Shown here: one piece after another, positions 1 through 10,600 of the stretch
How positions within the stretch are numbered: position 1 is the first letter of the stretch
Layout: each line of letters opens with the position of its first letter
From: Caulochytrium protostelioides
Lineage: Eukaryota; Chytridiomycota; Caulochytriomycetes; Caulochytriales; Caulochytriaceae
NCBI GenBank assembly: GCA_003615045.1
Contig: ML014272.1
Location: 1-41,855 of the forward strand
Length of the DNA: 41,855 bases
Direction of reading: 5' to 3'
The notes under the pieces: model-generated
The model's input: the letters and a program-made list of their open reading frames with translations, nothing else
Database searches by the model: none
What the model was told of the DNA's origin: nothing
Made by a program: the position numbers and the translations under genes

Positions 1-72
1 GTCCCATAGTGTAGTTGGTTATCACATGAGACTCTGAATCTCATGACCGGAGTTCGAATCTCCGTGGGACCT
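1..72 (+). tRNA. tRNA-Gln (anticodon CUG), first base cut by window edge
   Basis: The sequence folds as a cloverleaf that lacks only base 1. The acceptor strand GTCCCA pairs with TGGGACC at 65-71. The D arm begins GTGT. The anticodon stem TGAGA/TCTCA encloses the loop CTCTGAA, which gives anticodon CTG reading CAG (Gln). The T arm CGGAG-TTCGAAT-CTCCG holds the B box. Base 72 (T) is the discriminator. There is no intron and no encoded CCA, as expected for a nuclear tRNA gene. Confidence 0.93.
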
Positions 73-74
73 TC

Positions 75-79
75 TTTTT
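75..79 (+). terminator. Pol III terminator of tRNA-Gln
   Basis: A run of five T residues begins three bases after the discriminator base. This is the usual RNA polymerase III stop signal. Confidence 0.85.
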
Positions 80-84
80 CCGAC

Positions 85-136
85 CTGTCTCTCACGGTCG
101 CTTCGTACCTAGGTACGAAGCGACCGTGAGAGACAG
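85..136. repeat. perfect 52-bp palindrome without spacer
   Basis: The left arm 85-110 (starts CTGTCTCTCACGG) is the exact reverse complement of the right arm 111-136 (ends CCGTGAGAGACAG). The centre is ACCTAGGT, with no loop. The symmetry stops at 84/137. It lies 5 bp past the Pol III terminator. It could form a cruciform or a hairpin RNA; its role is unknown. Confidence 0.95.
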
Positions 137-1290
137 TTCTAGCGCTTCGGCACCATTTTTGTTGACGAATTCCGGACGACCTCCTGATCATGATGGAGAC
201 TGGGGGCCCGGCGGCCATGCCGATTTCTCGCGCATTCAGGACGGGCGCCCCCCAAACCGCGCCAACGGCGGTCGACCACATCTGCAGGACCCCGATGTAT
301 GCCGGGACTCATGTGGTCCTGCCTTGGGGCGACGCCGGCGCAAGGGGGTCGTGGTCCGAGGTTTGCTGTAGCGCGATGCCACCAACGGCAAGTTTGTGAA
401 CCGCAATCTCCATGCCGCGCTGAACATCTGAAACTGCCTGGTCTCACCCGTCAGGCGCTGTGCCGCGACATCGGGCCCGTTGCGGCTCGTGATCGGCAAG
501 CGCAGCCGGCGCCCAACCCATTGCGGACTGCTCCCGGGGGGAACACGTGGGGTTTACCAAGGAGGGCCTGGTGTTCGTGTTAGGTCGGTTATCGCGGGCC
601 TGGATGGTCTTGCAAGCAAGAGAAAGGCGTCGTGGGCGTGGGCATCCAACGGCGCGCGAGACGAATGCCGATAACGCGAGGACGGTCTTTCACCCGAGCA
701 ATGTGCCTGGCGACGCAGCCGCGGACGGCAGGGCGGGACCGCGAGTGTCCCCTGCGTCGCGTCGCGTCGGGGTGCCCCGCGGCACGTGCTTGCCGCGCGG
801 CGGCGATCTGGCCCGGGTGGTTCCGGCATCCCGCTTTCGGGGGGCGCGGCGGATGCGCGGCAGAGCCCGCGACATGCCCTCTGTCCAGGCTTCAGGCGGA
901 GGCCGGCGCGGCCCGCCATGGCTCGTCACGCCTCTTCGCTCTTGCGCGGCGGCGAGGCGGTGACCGGCGCCGCTGCCATGGCGCCCGGAGCGGCCGCTGT
1001 CCCGCGCCGCCCGCGTCCTGTCTGGGCTTGGCCCCCGTCGTCGCGTGGCCTTGAGAAGTGCGGCATCTGCATACGCCGGCGGTGCGCGCCGACGGTCGCG
1101 AGCGGCCGCGAGTCCACGAGCAATCCGCGTCGGGTCAGGCACCCAAGCAACGCGTCGCGTCGCGGCTATGCGCGCTGCTGGGGACCTGTTCGCCACGGCT
1201 CTGCTCCCGCCATCTCCACGGGTCGTGCCGATCCTCGGCCGTTTCTTGTTGCGTGAAGCACCGCGCGTGTGTGGTCATGCCGTCCTGACC
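137..1290. other. intergenic, no gene recognised
   Basis: This is GC-rich sequence upstream of SWA2. Several open frames cross it in both strands, but none shows a recognisable domain. The SWA2 frame stays open back to about 1045, but only from a GTG and with no conserved sequence. It presumably holds the SWA2 promoter. Confidence 0.5.
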
Positions 1291-4200
1291 ATGGACGAGT
1301 TGTCTGATCTGATGTGGAAGTCGGTCGGTGCCGCCGGCGCACCGACCTCGAAATCTGCCCCAAACGCCTCGCTGAACCAGTTGTCCGCCACCCATCATGC
1401 GGCCGCGGCCCCACCCCGCGGCCCTGGCAGCCGTCGCATGGGGGACGGCGCCGTACCCCTCGGCACGCCGTCGCCGCCGATCAGCGGCAGCAGCAGCAGC
1501 GGCATCCGACCCGCCATGGGATTCGGCGCCGGATTCGGGACACCCCCACCTCCCGCGGCGGCATCGGGACCGGTATCGGCATCAGCGACGGCGCTGGCGG
1601 GCGTCGCGCCGTTGCTCGGGGCCTGGCCGTCGGGCCTGACGCCGCGCCTCGCGTCGCCGGATCAGGACCGGGCACATCGTTCCGCCGCGACCTCGGCGCC
1701 TCGGACGCCGCAGCCCGCCGCGGCCATGGCGACGGCGACGGCGACGGCGTCGCTGGTCGACGCCGATCCCTTCCGCCGGCTGGTGCCGGATCTCGGTCGC
1801 CAGCCCGCGACGCCGCCGACGCTAGCGGCCGCCTCGCTCACAGGCATCGCGACGCTCCGCGCCGGCATCGCGCAGCCGCAGGCGCAGCCGCTGCTGCCGC
1901 GCATGCAGACAGGCCCGGCCATGGACACGCCGCTCCTCCCCTCGCCGACGCCCATCGCGCGCAAGGAGACCAGCAGCGAGCCCCCCGCACCGCATCCGTA
2001 CCACCCGTCCGCGGCCGCCGCCGCGTGGGACCTTGATGTTCTTGAACGCACCTTCACGACCGCGAGCCGGTCCGCCACGCCGTCGGCCGTGCCGTCGGAC
2101 GACATCTTTGACGCCGACTTTCTCGGGAGCGCCGGCCGCGCCGCCGCCGCCGCTACCGCCGCTGCCGCCACCGCCACCGCCACCGTCGCGCCGCCGCGCA
2201 TGCCGGATCAGGCGCTCAGCTCGCCGGCGCAGGCGCACCACGCCCCATCGCCTTCGGCCACTCCTGACCTCGACGCCTTCCTTGCCCGGTCGCCGCCGCC
2301 GCCGCCGCCATTGTCGTCGTCGTCGTCGTCGTTGGGCGCGGTCGGCGCCGGAATCAAGCGGCCCGTCTCAACGCCGCCCCCCGCGGTGGCCTCGCCCCCG
2401 ATGGCGGCTGCCGCGCGCCATGCGCAGACGCCGCAGCCGGCCTCGGCCGCGCTGGCCTTTCCCAATGGCCGCAGCCGCAGCTCCGTCCGCGGCACGACCC
2501 GCGCGGCGCACGACGGCAGTTCGAGCCCAGCGGTCACGGACCCAGCATGGGCCGCGCATCACGCGTCCATGGTAGCGATGGGCTTCGATGCCGAGGAGAG
2601 CCGCGCCGCTCTGCGGCTGCATCGCGGGGATGTGAGCGCGGCGGTCGAGTCGGTGATCGCGCAGTCGGCGCGAAGGCTGCCGCGGGGCGCGTCGCCGTCG
2701 CCCGCCGCGGGCGCCGACGGCCTCGAATTCCCGGGCGCGCGCCTCAATGCCGTCGCGCAGGCGGTCATGGCCGATCCCGCGCAGTTTTTGCAGTCCGCAA
2801 CCACCAACGTCCTGAGCAACGCGCGGTCCATGTTCGCGCTGTCGAAAAAGAAGCTCGGCGAAATGGTAGAAAAAGTCGAACAGACGCTTCAGGATGAGCG
2901 CGACCGGCGGCCGGGCGATGCCGGCAGCGGCAGCGGCCGCGGCGAGTCCGAGGCGCGGCGGCGCGAGCATGCCCTGTCCCGGGCCCAATGGGAGGCAAAC
3001 GCGGGGGTGTACCGTGATGACGACTACGACAACGACGACGATGGCGTTCATGGCGGCAGTGGCCATGGCGACGACGGCGAGAGCAACACCCGCAGAGGCC
3101 TCCGCGACAACGGCGACGGCCGCAGCAAGCCTGTCGCACCGATGCCGCCGCTCGTGCCGCCGCTGGATGCAACGGCGACCGAACGCGGCGCCGCCGCGCA
3201 CCGTCAGCCTCTCCAGGACGCCGGCGCGGCCGAGGCGCCGCAGAGCGCGCGCGGCGCTGTGCCGGCGTCGCGGCTCGCGGGCGGCGTGCCGCCGAGTGCC
3301 GCGCCCGCCTCGGCGCCCCCAGTTGCGGCGCCCGCCTTCCCCCGCGCGGCGGCGGCGGCGGCGGCGGCACCCCCCCTAACCGTGCGGCTGGTCATCCCGG
3401 CGGCGGCGCTGGCGGCGGCCGAGGCCGAGAAAGCGGCGGGCAACCAGCGGTTTGCGCAGGGCCAGTATGCGGCGGCGGCCGAGTGCTATACGCGGGCGTT
3501 GGCGATGCTGCCTGCGCATGCGGTGGCGGCGGCGGCGACAGCAGCAGCTCCCGTGGCGACTCACCCGCTGCTGCCCGCGCTGTACAACAACCGCGCCGCG
3601 GCGTTCCTCAAGACGGGGCAGTACGCGGAGGCGGTGGCGGACACGAGCGCGGCGACGGCGCTCGCGCCGGAGGCGCCGTGGAAGAGTCTCGTGCGGCGCG
3701 CGGCCGCGTACGAGGCACTCGAGAAGTACGCGCTGGCGCGGCGCGATTACACGGCCGTGCAGGCGAGCCCGGCGGCCGCCCAGCATCTCCGTGTCGTCCA
3801 GGAGGGGCTGGCGCGCTGCACGCGCGCCCTTGATCCGGCGCCCGCCGCGTCGGCGCCCGCCGTCGCCCCGGCCGGCCCGTCGGTGCCCGCGGCCTCGGCG
3901 GCGTCGCCGCAGGTCGTCGCCGCGAACGTGGCACGGGCGCTGAGCGGGCTGCGGGACCAGGCCGCGCGGGAGCGGCGCGAGGACGACGAGCGGCTGGCCG
4001 TCAAGGACAGCGTGGACGCGCGGATCGCCGCGTGGACGCAGGGCAAAGCGTCGAATCTGCGGGCGCTGCTGACGTCGATGGAGCTCGTCGTCTGGCCGGA
4101 GCTCGGGTGGCGGCCGATCCCGATGGCGGAGCTCGTGCAGCCGCAGCAGGTCAAGGTGCGGTACATGCGCGCCGTTGCGCGGCTGCACCCGGACAAGCTC

Positions 4201-4302
4201 GGGCCCGCCGAGTCGATCGAGCACCGCCTGCTGGCCCAGGCGGCCTTTACGGCGATCAACACCGCATGGGACGCGTTCAAGGCGCAGAACTCCCTCGTCT
4301 AG
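1291..4302 (+). CDS. SWA2: auxilin-like J-domain protein, Swa2 type (UBA-TPR-J)
   Basis: A 1003-residue cofactor that recruits Hsp70 to strip clathrin from coated vesicles; it acts in the cytosol. Domains in order: a long disordered Ala/Pro/Ser-rich N-terminal half, where clathrin- and adaptor-binding motifs sit in this family; a UBA domain at about 417-462 (MVAMGFDAEESRAALRLHRG); a charged helical stretch near 490-535; TPR repeats at about 709-840 (AGNQRFAQGQYAAAAECYTR); and a C-terminal J domain from about 935 with the HPD triad at 966-968. The order UBA, TPR, J is that of yeast Swa2, but the protein is longer than the yeast one (about 670 residues) because of low-complexity filler. I chose the ATG at 1291 (context gaccATGG, protein MDELSDLMW); the frame is open further upstream but only from a GTG. 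No intron is needed. Confidence 0.9.
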   Translation: MDELSDLMWKSVGAAGAPTSKSAPNASLNQLSATHHAAAAPPRGPGSRRMGDGAVPLGTPSPPISGSSSSGIRPAMGFGAGFGTPPPPAAASGPVSASATALAGVAPLLGAWPSGLTPRLASPDQDRAHRSAATSAPRTPQPAAAMATATATASLVDADPFRRLVPDLGRQPATPPTLAAASLTGIATLRAGIAQPQAQPLLPRMQTGPAMDTPLLPSPTPIARKETSSEPPAPHPYHPSAAAAAWDLDVLERTFTTASRSATPSAVPSDDIFDADFLGSAGRAAAAATAAAATATATVAPPRMPDQALSSPAQAHHAPSPSATPDLDAFLARSPPPPPPLSSSSSSLGAVGAGIKRPVSTPPPAVASPPMAAAARHAQTPQPASAALAFPNGRSRSSVRGTTRAAHDGSSSPAVTDPAWAAHHASMVAMGFDAEESRAALRLHRGDVSAAVESVIAQSARRLPRGASPSPAAGADGLEFPGARLNAVAQAVMADPAQFLQSATTNVLSNARSMFALSKKKLGEMVEKVEQTLQDERDRRPGDAGSGSGRGESEARRREHALSRAQWEANAGVYRDDDYDNDDDGVHGGSGHGDDGESNTRRGLRDNGDGRSKPVAPMPPLVPPLDATATERGAAAHRQPLQDAGAAEAPQSARGAVPASRLAGGVPPSAAPASAPPVAAPAFPRAAAAAAAAPPLTVRLVIPAAALAAAEAEKAAGNQRFAQGQYAAAAECYTRALAMLPAHAVAAAATAAAPVATHPLLPALYNNRAAAFLKTGQYAEAVADTSAATALAPEAPWKSLVRRAAAYEALEKYALARRDYTAVQASPAAAQHLRVVQEGLARCTRALDPAPAASAPAVAPAGPSVPAASAASPQVVAANVARALSGLRDQAARERREDDERLAVKDSVDARIAAWTQGKASNLRALLTSMELVVWPELGWRPIPMAELVQPQQVKVRYMRAVARLHPDKLGPAESIEHRLLAQAAFTAINTAWDAFKAQNSLV

Positions 4303-4536
4303 AGAGGTCGATGGTATGAAAAATCGTATGAAAAGACCGCGATAGCGGATAAATAGAAAAAAAAAACAATTTAATCATCGGACCTCGACAGAGGCCCGCG
4401 GGGGGCGGCTCAGGGCCCAGCCCGGCCATGAGCCGGCGTGAATCCGTCGGAGGGGCGCGTCGCGGGCGGAGGTTCCGTTCCGACGTGTTCGCGAAGCGCA
4501 TGTCTGCGGCGCGTGAGACGCGCGGTGCCGACGGGC
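4303..4536. other. short convergent 3' region between SWA2 and DPH3
   Basis: The sequence just after the SWA2 stop is AT-rich with an A10 tract near 4360, plausibly the 3' processing regions of both converging genes. No canonical AATAAA is present. Confidence 0.5.
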
Positions 4537-5154
4537 CTATGAGGGGCCTTGGATCGTACAGTAGAGCGGGAAGATGATGCGCCAGGTCTGGCCGTCGGCG
4601 CTCCACCCGCCGGCGTCGGGATGACCGTCTTTGCGGGGATCGCCGCCCGAGGTTGCAGAGGTCGCCGCGACGGCCGCCGCGGGTGGTGGTGGTGGCGACG
4701 ACGACGGCAGCGACGGCGACGACCGCGGTGATGCGTCGGGTGGCGTCGCGGCGGACGACGCGAGCGAGGATGCCACGGAGGCGCGCGAGAGCGACGGCGA
4801 GGGTGACGACGAGCGGACCGCCGCCGGGGGCCGAGGGATCGGGATCGGGGCCGGGAGCGGGCACGCTACCGCAGCGCTCACGGCGGGCCGAGCCGTCGGT
4901 CGATCTAACCGGACGGCGGCGCTGCTTTCATACTCGTCGCCGTCGTCGTCGTCATCATCAGAGAGGTCCTCGATGTCGTAGATCACGCGGATAATGAGCG
5001 AGCAGCTCGGACAGCGGGCCACATCGTCGCCGTCGCGGAGCTCCTGGCGGGTGATCTGGAACATGTCGCCGCAGGGACACGGATACGAGTAGACATGGGT
5101 GTCGGGATCATAGTCCATGTCCTCAATTTCGATTTCATCGTAGAAGCTTGCCAT
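4537..5154 (-). CDS. DPH3: diphthamide biosynthesis protein 3 (Dph3/Kti11) with long C-terminal extension
   Basis: A small CSL-type zinc protein. In known relatives it supplies electrons to the Dph1-Dph2 radical enzyme that modifies elongation factor 2, and it is also needed for Elongator-dependent tRNA modification. The N-terminal 62 residues are canonical: start [16 protein letters not shown], cysteines at 26, 28, 48 and 51 (YPCPCGD and CPSCSL), then [10 protein letters not shown]. The usual length is about 80 residues; here the frame runs to 205. The extra part has an Asp run, then a Ser/Pro/Ala-rich stretch, and ends [15 protein letters not shown]. That tail may be real, or an unseen intron may end the protein earlier. 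The longer frame back to 5298 opens only at GTG and encodes an SR-repeat artefact of the upstream microsatellite, so the ATG at 5154 is used. Confidence 0.9.
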   Translation of the reverse strand: MASFYDEIEIEDMDYDPDTHVYSYPCPCGDMFQITRQELRDGDDVARCPSCSLIIRVIYDIEDLSDDDDDDGDEYESSAAVRLDRPTARPAVSAAVACPLPAPIPIPRPPAAVRSSSPSPSLSRASVASSLASSAATPPDASPRSSPSLPSSSPPPPPAAAVAATSATSGGDPRKDGHPDAGGWSADGQTWRIIFPLYCTIQGPS

Positions 5155-5164
5155 CGTGGCGAGC

Positions 5165-5226
5165 GCACCAGAGCGAGAGCGCGAGCGAGAGCGCGAGCGA
5201 GAGCGCGAGCGAGAGCGAGAGAGGGC
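5165..5226. repeat. GAGCGAGAGCGC microsatellite just upstream of DPH3
   Basis: This is a purine-rich array of a 12-bp unit (GAGCGAGAGCGC and variants), CT-rich on the DPH3 coding strand. It begins about ten bases before the DPH3 ATG, so it lies in the 5' UTR or core promoter. Confidence 0.85.
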
Positions 5227-6207
5227 CAGAGAGAGCGCCGACCAGCGCGCCCAGCAGACAGCGCCAGAGAGGACCGCAGCGCCCCGCGACGGCGTCACGG
5301 CAGGTACTGGCGATCAGAGCGACGGAAAGGACGCGCGCGGGATGGGTGGCCAGCGGGGACCCGGGATCGAGCAGCACCGGTCGTCTGGTGGGGAACGGCG
5401 GGCCGAGCGGCCGTGCGGCGGATCCGCAGGCGGAGTTGACGGGGTGGTGGTGGTGGCCGCATGTTGGCCGGTCCGTCATCAACAAGGGCCGCGTGCACTC
5501 CCCCTCTCCCGCGCCTCGGCCTCGGGGCCTCCACTGCCATCGGCGCCACCTCTCGCCGCCGCCGCTGCCGCCGCCTCTGGTGGCGCTGACTCGCCATCCC
5601 ATCGTGATGGACGCCCGATAGGCGTCGGCCACCATGGGCAGCCCAGCGTAGCGCCGGCCCACTCCGACCCGCTCCGTCCAGCACGGTACGGCAGCACACG
5701 CAGCGTCGGGTCTCGCCCGAGAGAAGGTCGGCGCTGCCATGGAGGACGGCGCGCCGCGGCGCAGGGCCCGTGAGGCGACCTGGCCGTCCCGCCTGCCACA
5801 TGGCCGCCGAGTCCCGCCAAGCGGCCCGACCCGGCACGCCTTCGCCGCTCAAGCGGGATGCCTCGACCGTAGTGGCCGTCGTCGGAGATAGGCGATGCGA
5901 TGGCGCAGTCGGGACGCCCGTCGCTTCGCGCCTTAATGACGCCACACGGACGCGCCGCTCCTTCTTTTTTTCTCGATTCTCTCTCCCCGATGTGTTCTGG
6001 ACGCCGGCCGCGTCGCGACTATCCGCGGAGCGTTCCCATCAAGAAAGGCGACACGCAGGGGGGACGATGGTCTGACGCGGGCGTCGCCTTATCCCCAGCT
6101 TTCGCGTGGATCAGTCCATATGCTTTTCGGGAATCGCGCGGGGTGTCACCCGTATAAATTAAATGGGAGTATGCCCAGGCCCGTGCCACCCGACGGCGCG
6201 GCGAGAG
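5227..6207. other. intergenic, no gene recognised
   Basis: This lies between the DPH3 5' side and the LCL2 stop. A minus-strand frame of about 216 codons (5295-5945) is Arg/Ala-rich and has no domain. An AT-rich patch (TATAAATTAA) lies near 6150, just beyond the LCL2 stop. Confidence 0.5.
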
Positions 6208-6807
6208 CTAGGCAAAGCGGCACGAGGTGCCGGCCTGGCAGTAGTACCAGTCGCCGTACAGGCACTTCGTGTCGCTAGGGGTGGGACAGGGGCAGTCGAT
6301 GGCCTGGCTGACGCAGGTGCCCGACACGGGGCACACATAGTCGTGGCAGACTGTCCGCCATGGTCGAATGTCGGATCGAGAGCAGCAACCATCAGAGAAG
6401 TATCGAGAGCAGCAAGAAGATCGTGAGTTGACCCATGTGCCGATACCATGCGGAGTCACGCCATCCCATCATGGCGTACCGCCAGGAGGAATCGTGACGA
6501 ATCGCGCTACATTGAAAGACGGACGGCCGTCACCGTCTCCCGAAGGAGGCCGGTGGCTGAATCGTCAATTCATCGCATCCCGCTATCGAAGCCACATCGC
6601 GATGGCCGGGCTCGGGCGACGGCGATCATCCTCGACCATCCGATCAGGCACGGCCTTACCCGGCGTTTCGGGAGCCGACTCCGTCCGAGGCGATCCCTTC
6701 TCATGCTGCTGGAAGAACTGGAAGAAAGCGAGGGCGGGCGTCACGACGACGCAGAGGGCCAGCAGCCACGCGGCCCACGACGGTGGTGTTCGGGAAGCGC
6801 GCCGCAT
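6208..6807 (-). CDS. LCL2: LCL2-like secreted cysteine-rich protein, two exons
   Basis: Exon 1 is 6807-6660 and exon 2 is 6350-6208, giving 96 residues. Exon 1 encodes a signal peptide (core WLLALCVVVTPALA) followed by FFQFFQQHEKG, which resembles the start of mature Lcl2. Exon 2 encodes the family core CHDYVCPVSGTCV...DCPCPTPSDTKCL with its closely spaced cysteines. The intron (6659-6351, 309 nt) reads GTAAGG...ACAG, phase 1, and joins ETP to VCHDY in frame. Lcl2 of budding yeast (131 residues) is a putative ER/secretory protein linked to ER-associated degradation and chronological lifespan; its biochemistry is not known. The family was recognised from the cysteine pattern only. The upstream in-frame codon at 6819 is GTG, so the ATG at 6807 is used. 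Confidence 0.66.
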
Positions 6808-7620
6808 GATGCCGATCACGGCACAACGGAAGCGGGAAAACGCGGCCAGCAGGCAGCGAGGCGGGATTCGAAGTCAGGAGGGACGCGACGGGGGTCGAGA
6901 GCGACGGCAGGCCGAGGAGCGACGCAACGTATCCAGGCGCAGAACATCCGCCGGCGAGACCGGCCCGCCCACCCCTGACCGGCGGTCCCCGCGCCTCCTC
7001 TTCGGCGCCGTATGGCGCTCACGCGACGCGGGCCGCGAGGTTGCGCCATATAGTCCGCCGGGCCCGGCCGCGGCCCTCGCTGGCGCGTGCAGCGCTCGCC
7101 GTCGGGGCTGGCCGAGGGGAGGCCTCGACGACGCCTTCACGAGCTCACGTGGCGACGGAACCGTGCGGCGCGGCGATCGTCCATCCGCAGACGCTGGCGG
7201 GTCCGTGGACGCGATACAACCGTGCCCACGGCGGTGGCGGCGGGAGCGGGAGCGGTGGCGGTGGCGGGCGGATCCGGCGTGGGCGGACGTGCAGGAAGAC
7301 CGTCCCCATCGCCGGACGTGGCTTAGTGGCGCGTTTTCGTGGCGGATAGGGCGCGCGCCGCCGCCGGAGCTACCGGGCGTTCGCGATCCGCGGTCATGCC
7401 AGCCAGACCCGATGCCGTCGTCACATTTTGACGACGTTAACCGAATCACCGGACGACCCGACGACAGCAGTGTTCCCCTCACGCTAGCACCTTCAGCCAT
7501 GACACAAAATCGCAATGAGCATTGATCGACATAAAGAAGAGAGAACCGGAATGTGGATGTGCGCGTGTGTTGGTGGTTTTCGGGGTGTAAGATCGCACGA
7601 ATTGGGTGATTTTTTTACAT
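6808..7620. other. intergenic between RPB1 3' end and LCL2
   Basis: No gene is recognised. The part next to RPB1 (about 7500-7620) is AT-richer and probably carries its 3' UTR. A plus-strand frame of 385 codons crosses here but is Arg-rich, without domain, and overlaps LCL2 antisense. Confidence 0.5.
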
Positions 7621-10600
7621 TTACTTGGCGCTGTCCTTGCTGGCCGACGAGGTCGTCGGGCTGTACGCCGTCGTCCCGTCCGATGGCGAGTACGACGGCG
7701 ATGTCGGAGAGAACGACGGCGAAGTCGGGGAGTACGACGGCGACGTGGGCGAGAACGACGGCGATGTCGGGGAGTAGGATGGGGACGTCGGAGAGTACGA
7801 CGGCGAGGTCGGAGAGTAAGAGGGGGACGTCGGCGAGTATGACGGCGAGGTCGGCGAGTATGACGGCGAGGTCGGCGAGTAGGAGGGCGAAGTGGGTGTG
7901 TACGACGGCGAGGTCGGCGAGAACCCGCGATTCGTCGGCGAGTAGGAGGGCGAGGTCGGTGAGAAGGACGGGGACGTCGGGGAGTACGACGGGGACGTCG
8001 GGGAGTAAGACGGCGACGTCGGGGAGTAAGACGGGGACGTCGGGGAGTAAGACGGCGACGTCGGGGAGTAGGATGGAGAGGTCGGGGAGTATGAAGGCGA
8101 CGTCGGCGAGTAGGAGGGCGAGGTCGGGGAGTAGGACGGGGACGTCGGCGAGTAGGAGGGCGAGGTCGGTGAGTAGGAGGGCGAGGTCGGTGAGTAGGAC
8201 GGAGACGTCGGCGAGTAGGACGGGGACGTCGGCGAGTGGGACGGCTGGTCGGTGAGGTAGCCGCCGTAGTTACCGAACATATCGTCGCCGAACTGGCCGT
8301 CGGCGCCCGTGGGCGAGAAGACGACGTTTTCGGGGAGGTAGGCGTCACCCGGCGTCATGGGCATAGGGCTCTGGTTGCGCATCACGTAGGGCGTGTGCGC
8401 GGGCGACATCATGCCGCGGCCGTACTGGTCCGTCATACTGCCGTTCATCTGGGCGTAGTCGGCAAAGTCCGATTCGGGTGCGTCCTTCAGCATGTCTTCA
8501 TTCAGCAGCACGCCGAACTCGCCGGTGCCCATGGACGCGAGCTGGCCGAGAATGATGTTCTCGGACACGCCCTTGCAGTCGTCGATCTCGCCCGCACCGG
8601 CCGCGTCGACGAGCAGCTCCACCGTTTCCTCGAAGGAGCAGCGGGCCAGCGCGCCCGACTCGGAGCGGTTGATGCCGTGGCGCGTAATCGCCATCAGCGC
8701 GCCGCGCTGGGTCATGATGTCGCACAGCAGGGCCAAGTGGCGGTAGTTGACATAGGAGCCGTCAAACTCAATGACGCTGCGGAGTTCTTTGAGCACGGCG
8801 GCACGCGCGGCCTCGATGCCGAGGACGTCGAGGACCTCGAGCACGTTGTTGGAGCTCGTGCGGGTATAGTCGACGCCCTGCTGGGACATCACCTCCAGCA
8901 GACGGATGCCTTCCGTCTCGAGCATGTACTCCTGCTTGTGCTTGTACTCGCCGTTCGCGTCGATAAATACGCTCTTGTTTTCCGTGATGAAGACACGGTT
9001 GATGCCCTCAATGCCGCAGAGCGACACGTCGTTGAGCATGTTGTCTTCGATGCGGCGAAGGAAGGTGTCCTCTTCGACCTGGGACTCCTTGCTGGCCTCG
9101 TCGTCGTGACGCACAATGCGCGCCAAGATAATGAGCTCACGGGCATTGTCGTCGGAATGCCAGCACTTGAGGTCGCCGCCAAAGTCTTCCATGATGCGGT
9201 TGCAGATCGTCTCCATGGGAATGCCCTTGTCGACCTTGCGCGTAAAGTCAAGCTTCACACGCAGGACCCACGGCGAGTACTGCGCCATATCCTCGGACGC
9301 TTCCATCTCGTGGTAGATCTGCATCACTTCGCGGTCGGTCTCGTTGACGGCGTTCAGCGGGTCCGGATCATAGACGATCTCGGTCGAGGCCGTCAGGCGC
9401 TTCAGCGTGGTGTGCTCGAGCTTCGTCTGGATCTTTTTCGCAAGCGCCACCGACGTGCGGTATGCGGGCTCGAGGAAGACCTGCAGCCCCGGCGTCTTGA
9501 GGGTCTTGGCCACGTTGAGAATTTCCTTCAGACGGGGCACGCCGAGCGTCACGTTTTTGCTGGACACACCCGCGAAGTGGAAGGTGTTCAGCGTCATCTG
9601 CGTCGCGGGCTCACCAATCGACTGCGCCGCGATCGTGCCAATCATCTCGCCCGGGTTCACGATGCTCTGGTTGAAGCGGACTTCGATTTCACCGATCAGC
9701 CACTCGAACGCCTGCGAGGTCAGGTGGAACTCCTCGAGCACGCAGCGCACCGACAGCGTGGAGCGCACCAGGATCTGGAACAGCAGCGTCGAGTTGCGCT
9801 GCGCCTCCAGGCTGAGGCGGTCAGTGCCGCGGACGACGACGAGCCGGTTGAGCAGGTCGGTAACGCCACGGATAATGCTCATGGGGTGCAGGTCCAGCGG
9901 GCGGGAGCGGTCGATGTGGAAGAGGTTCTGTGCGTTCCAGATCAGGCGGCGCAGGTTGCACGGCAGCGGCCAGCTGTTCGTGTCGCCGTTGCGCTTGAAG
10001 ATCTGGTGGCGCAGCAGATCGCGGTCCTTCTCGAGCTGGGCAAACTCGTCGTCCAGCGCGATCTGGGTGTCCGCGTTCTGCATCAGGTCTTCCGAGATCT
10101 TGTAGTCCAGCAGCCCCGACTTAAGCTGGTACGGGCCGCCCGTCAGGTCGATCTTGTACTTGCGACGGAAGGCCGTGTCCGACAGCTTCATACTCGGCAG
10201 CAACTGGCGCTCGACGCGCGAGCCGTCCATCCCGTCCTCGCCGTAGCAGAACTGGATAATGTCGCCCAACGCATTGCGCACCGTGCCGTCATACTTGGCC
10301 ATTACGTCCTCCAGCGCCTTCACGAGACGGCGCTGGATATAGCCCGTCTCAGCCGTGTCCTTGACGACGAGGCCGCTCGCGAGCGCAAAGTTCAGCGTCG
10401 ACGGGACCGTCACGTCGTACACCTTCGGGAACTGCGACACGTCGAGGCGCTCGATCGCAACCACGCGGTCCAGCACGACATCGTGGTGACTACGGAAGGT
10501 CGCTGCCGTCGACGACGACTTTTGCGCGGCGAGGCGCAGCGACAACTGCGGGTCAAGCGCCGGCTCCACCAACGCGCGGAACCGCGCCATCCACGGCCCG

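Noticed and set aside
5155-5298. SR-repeat N-terminal extension of DPH3
   Set aside because: It opens at an ATG at 5298, but the SR run is a microsatellite translated in one frame, and the family start MASFYDE is at 5154.
5295-5945. Minus-strand frame of 216 codons upstream of DPH3
   Set aside because: Arg/Gly-rich composition with no motif; likely chance in GC-rich DNA.
7672-8246. Tandem 21-bp array as a satellite or CRISPR-like repeat
   Set aside because: It is the coding array of the RPB1 CTD heptads.
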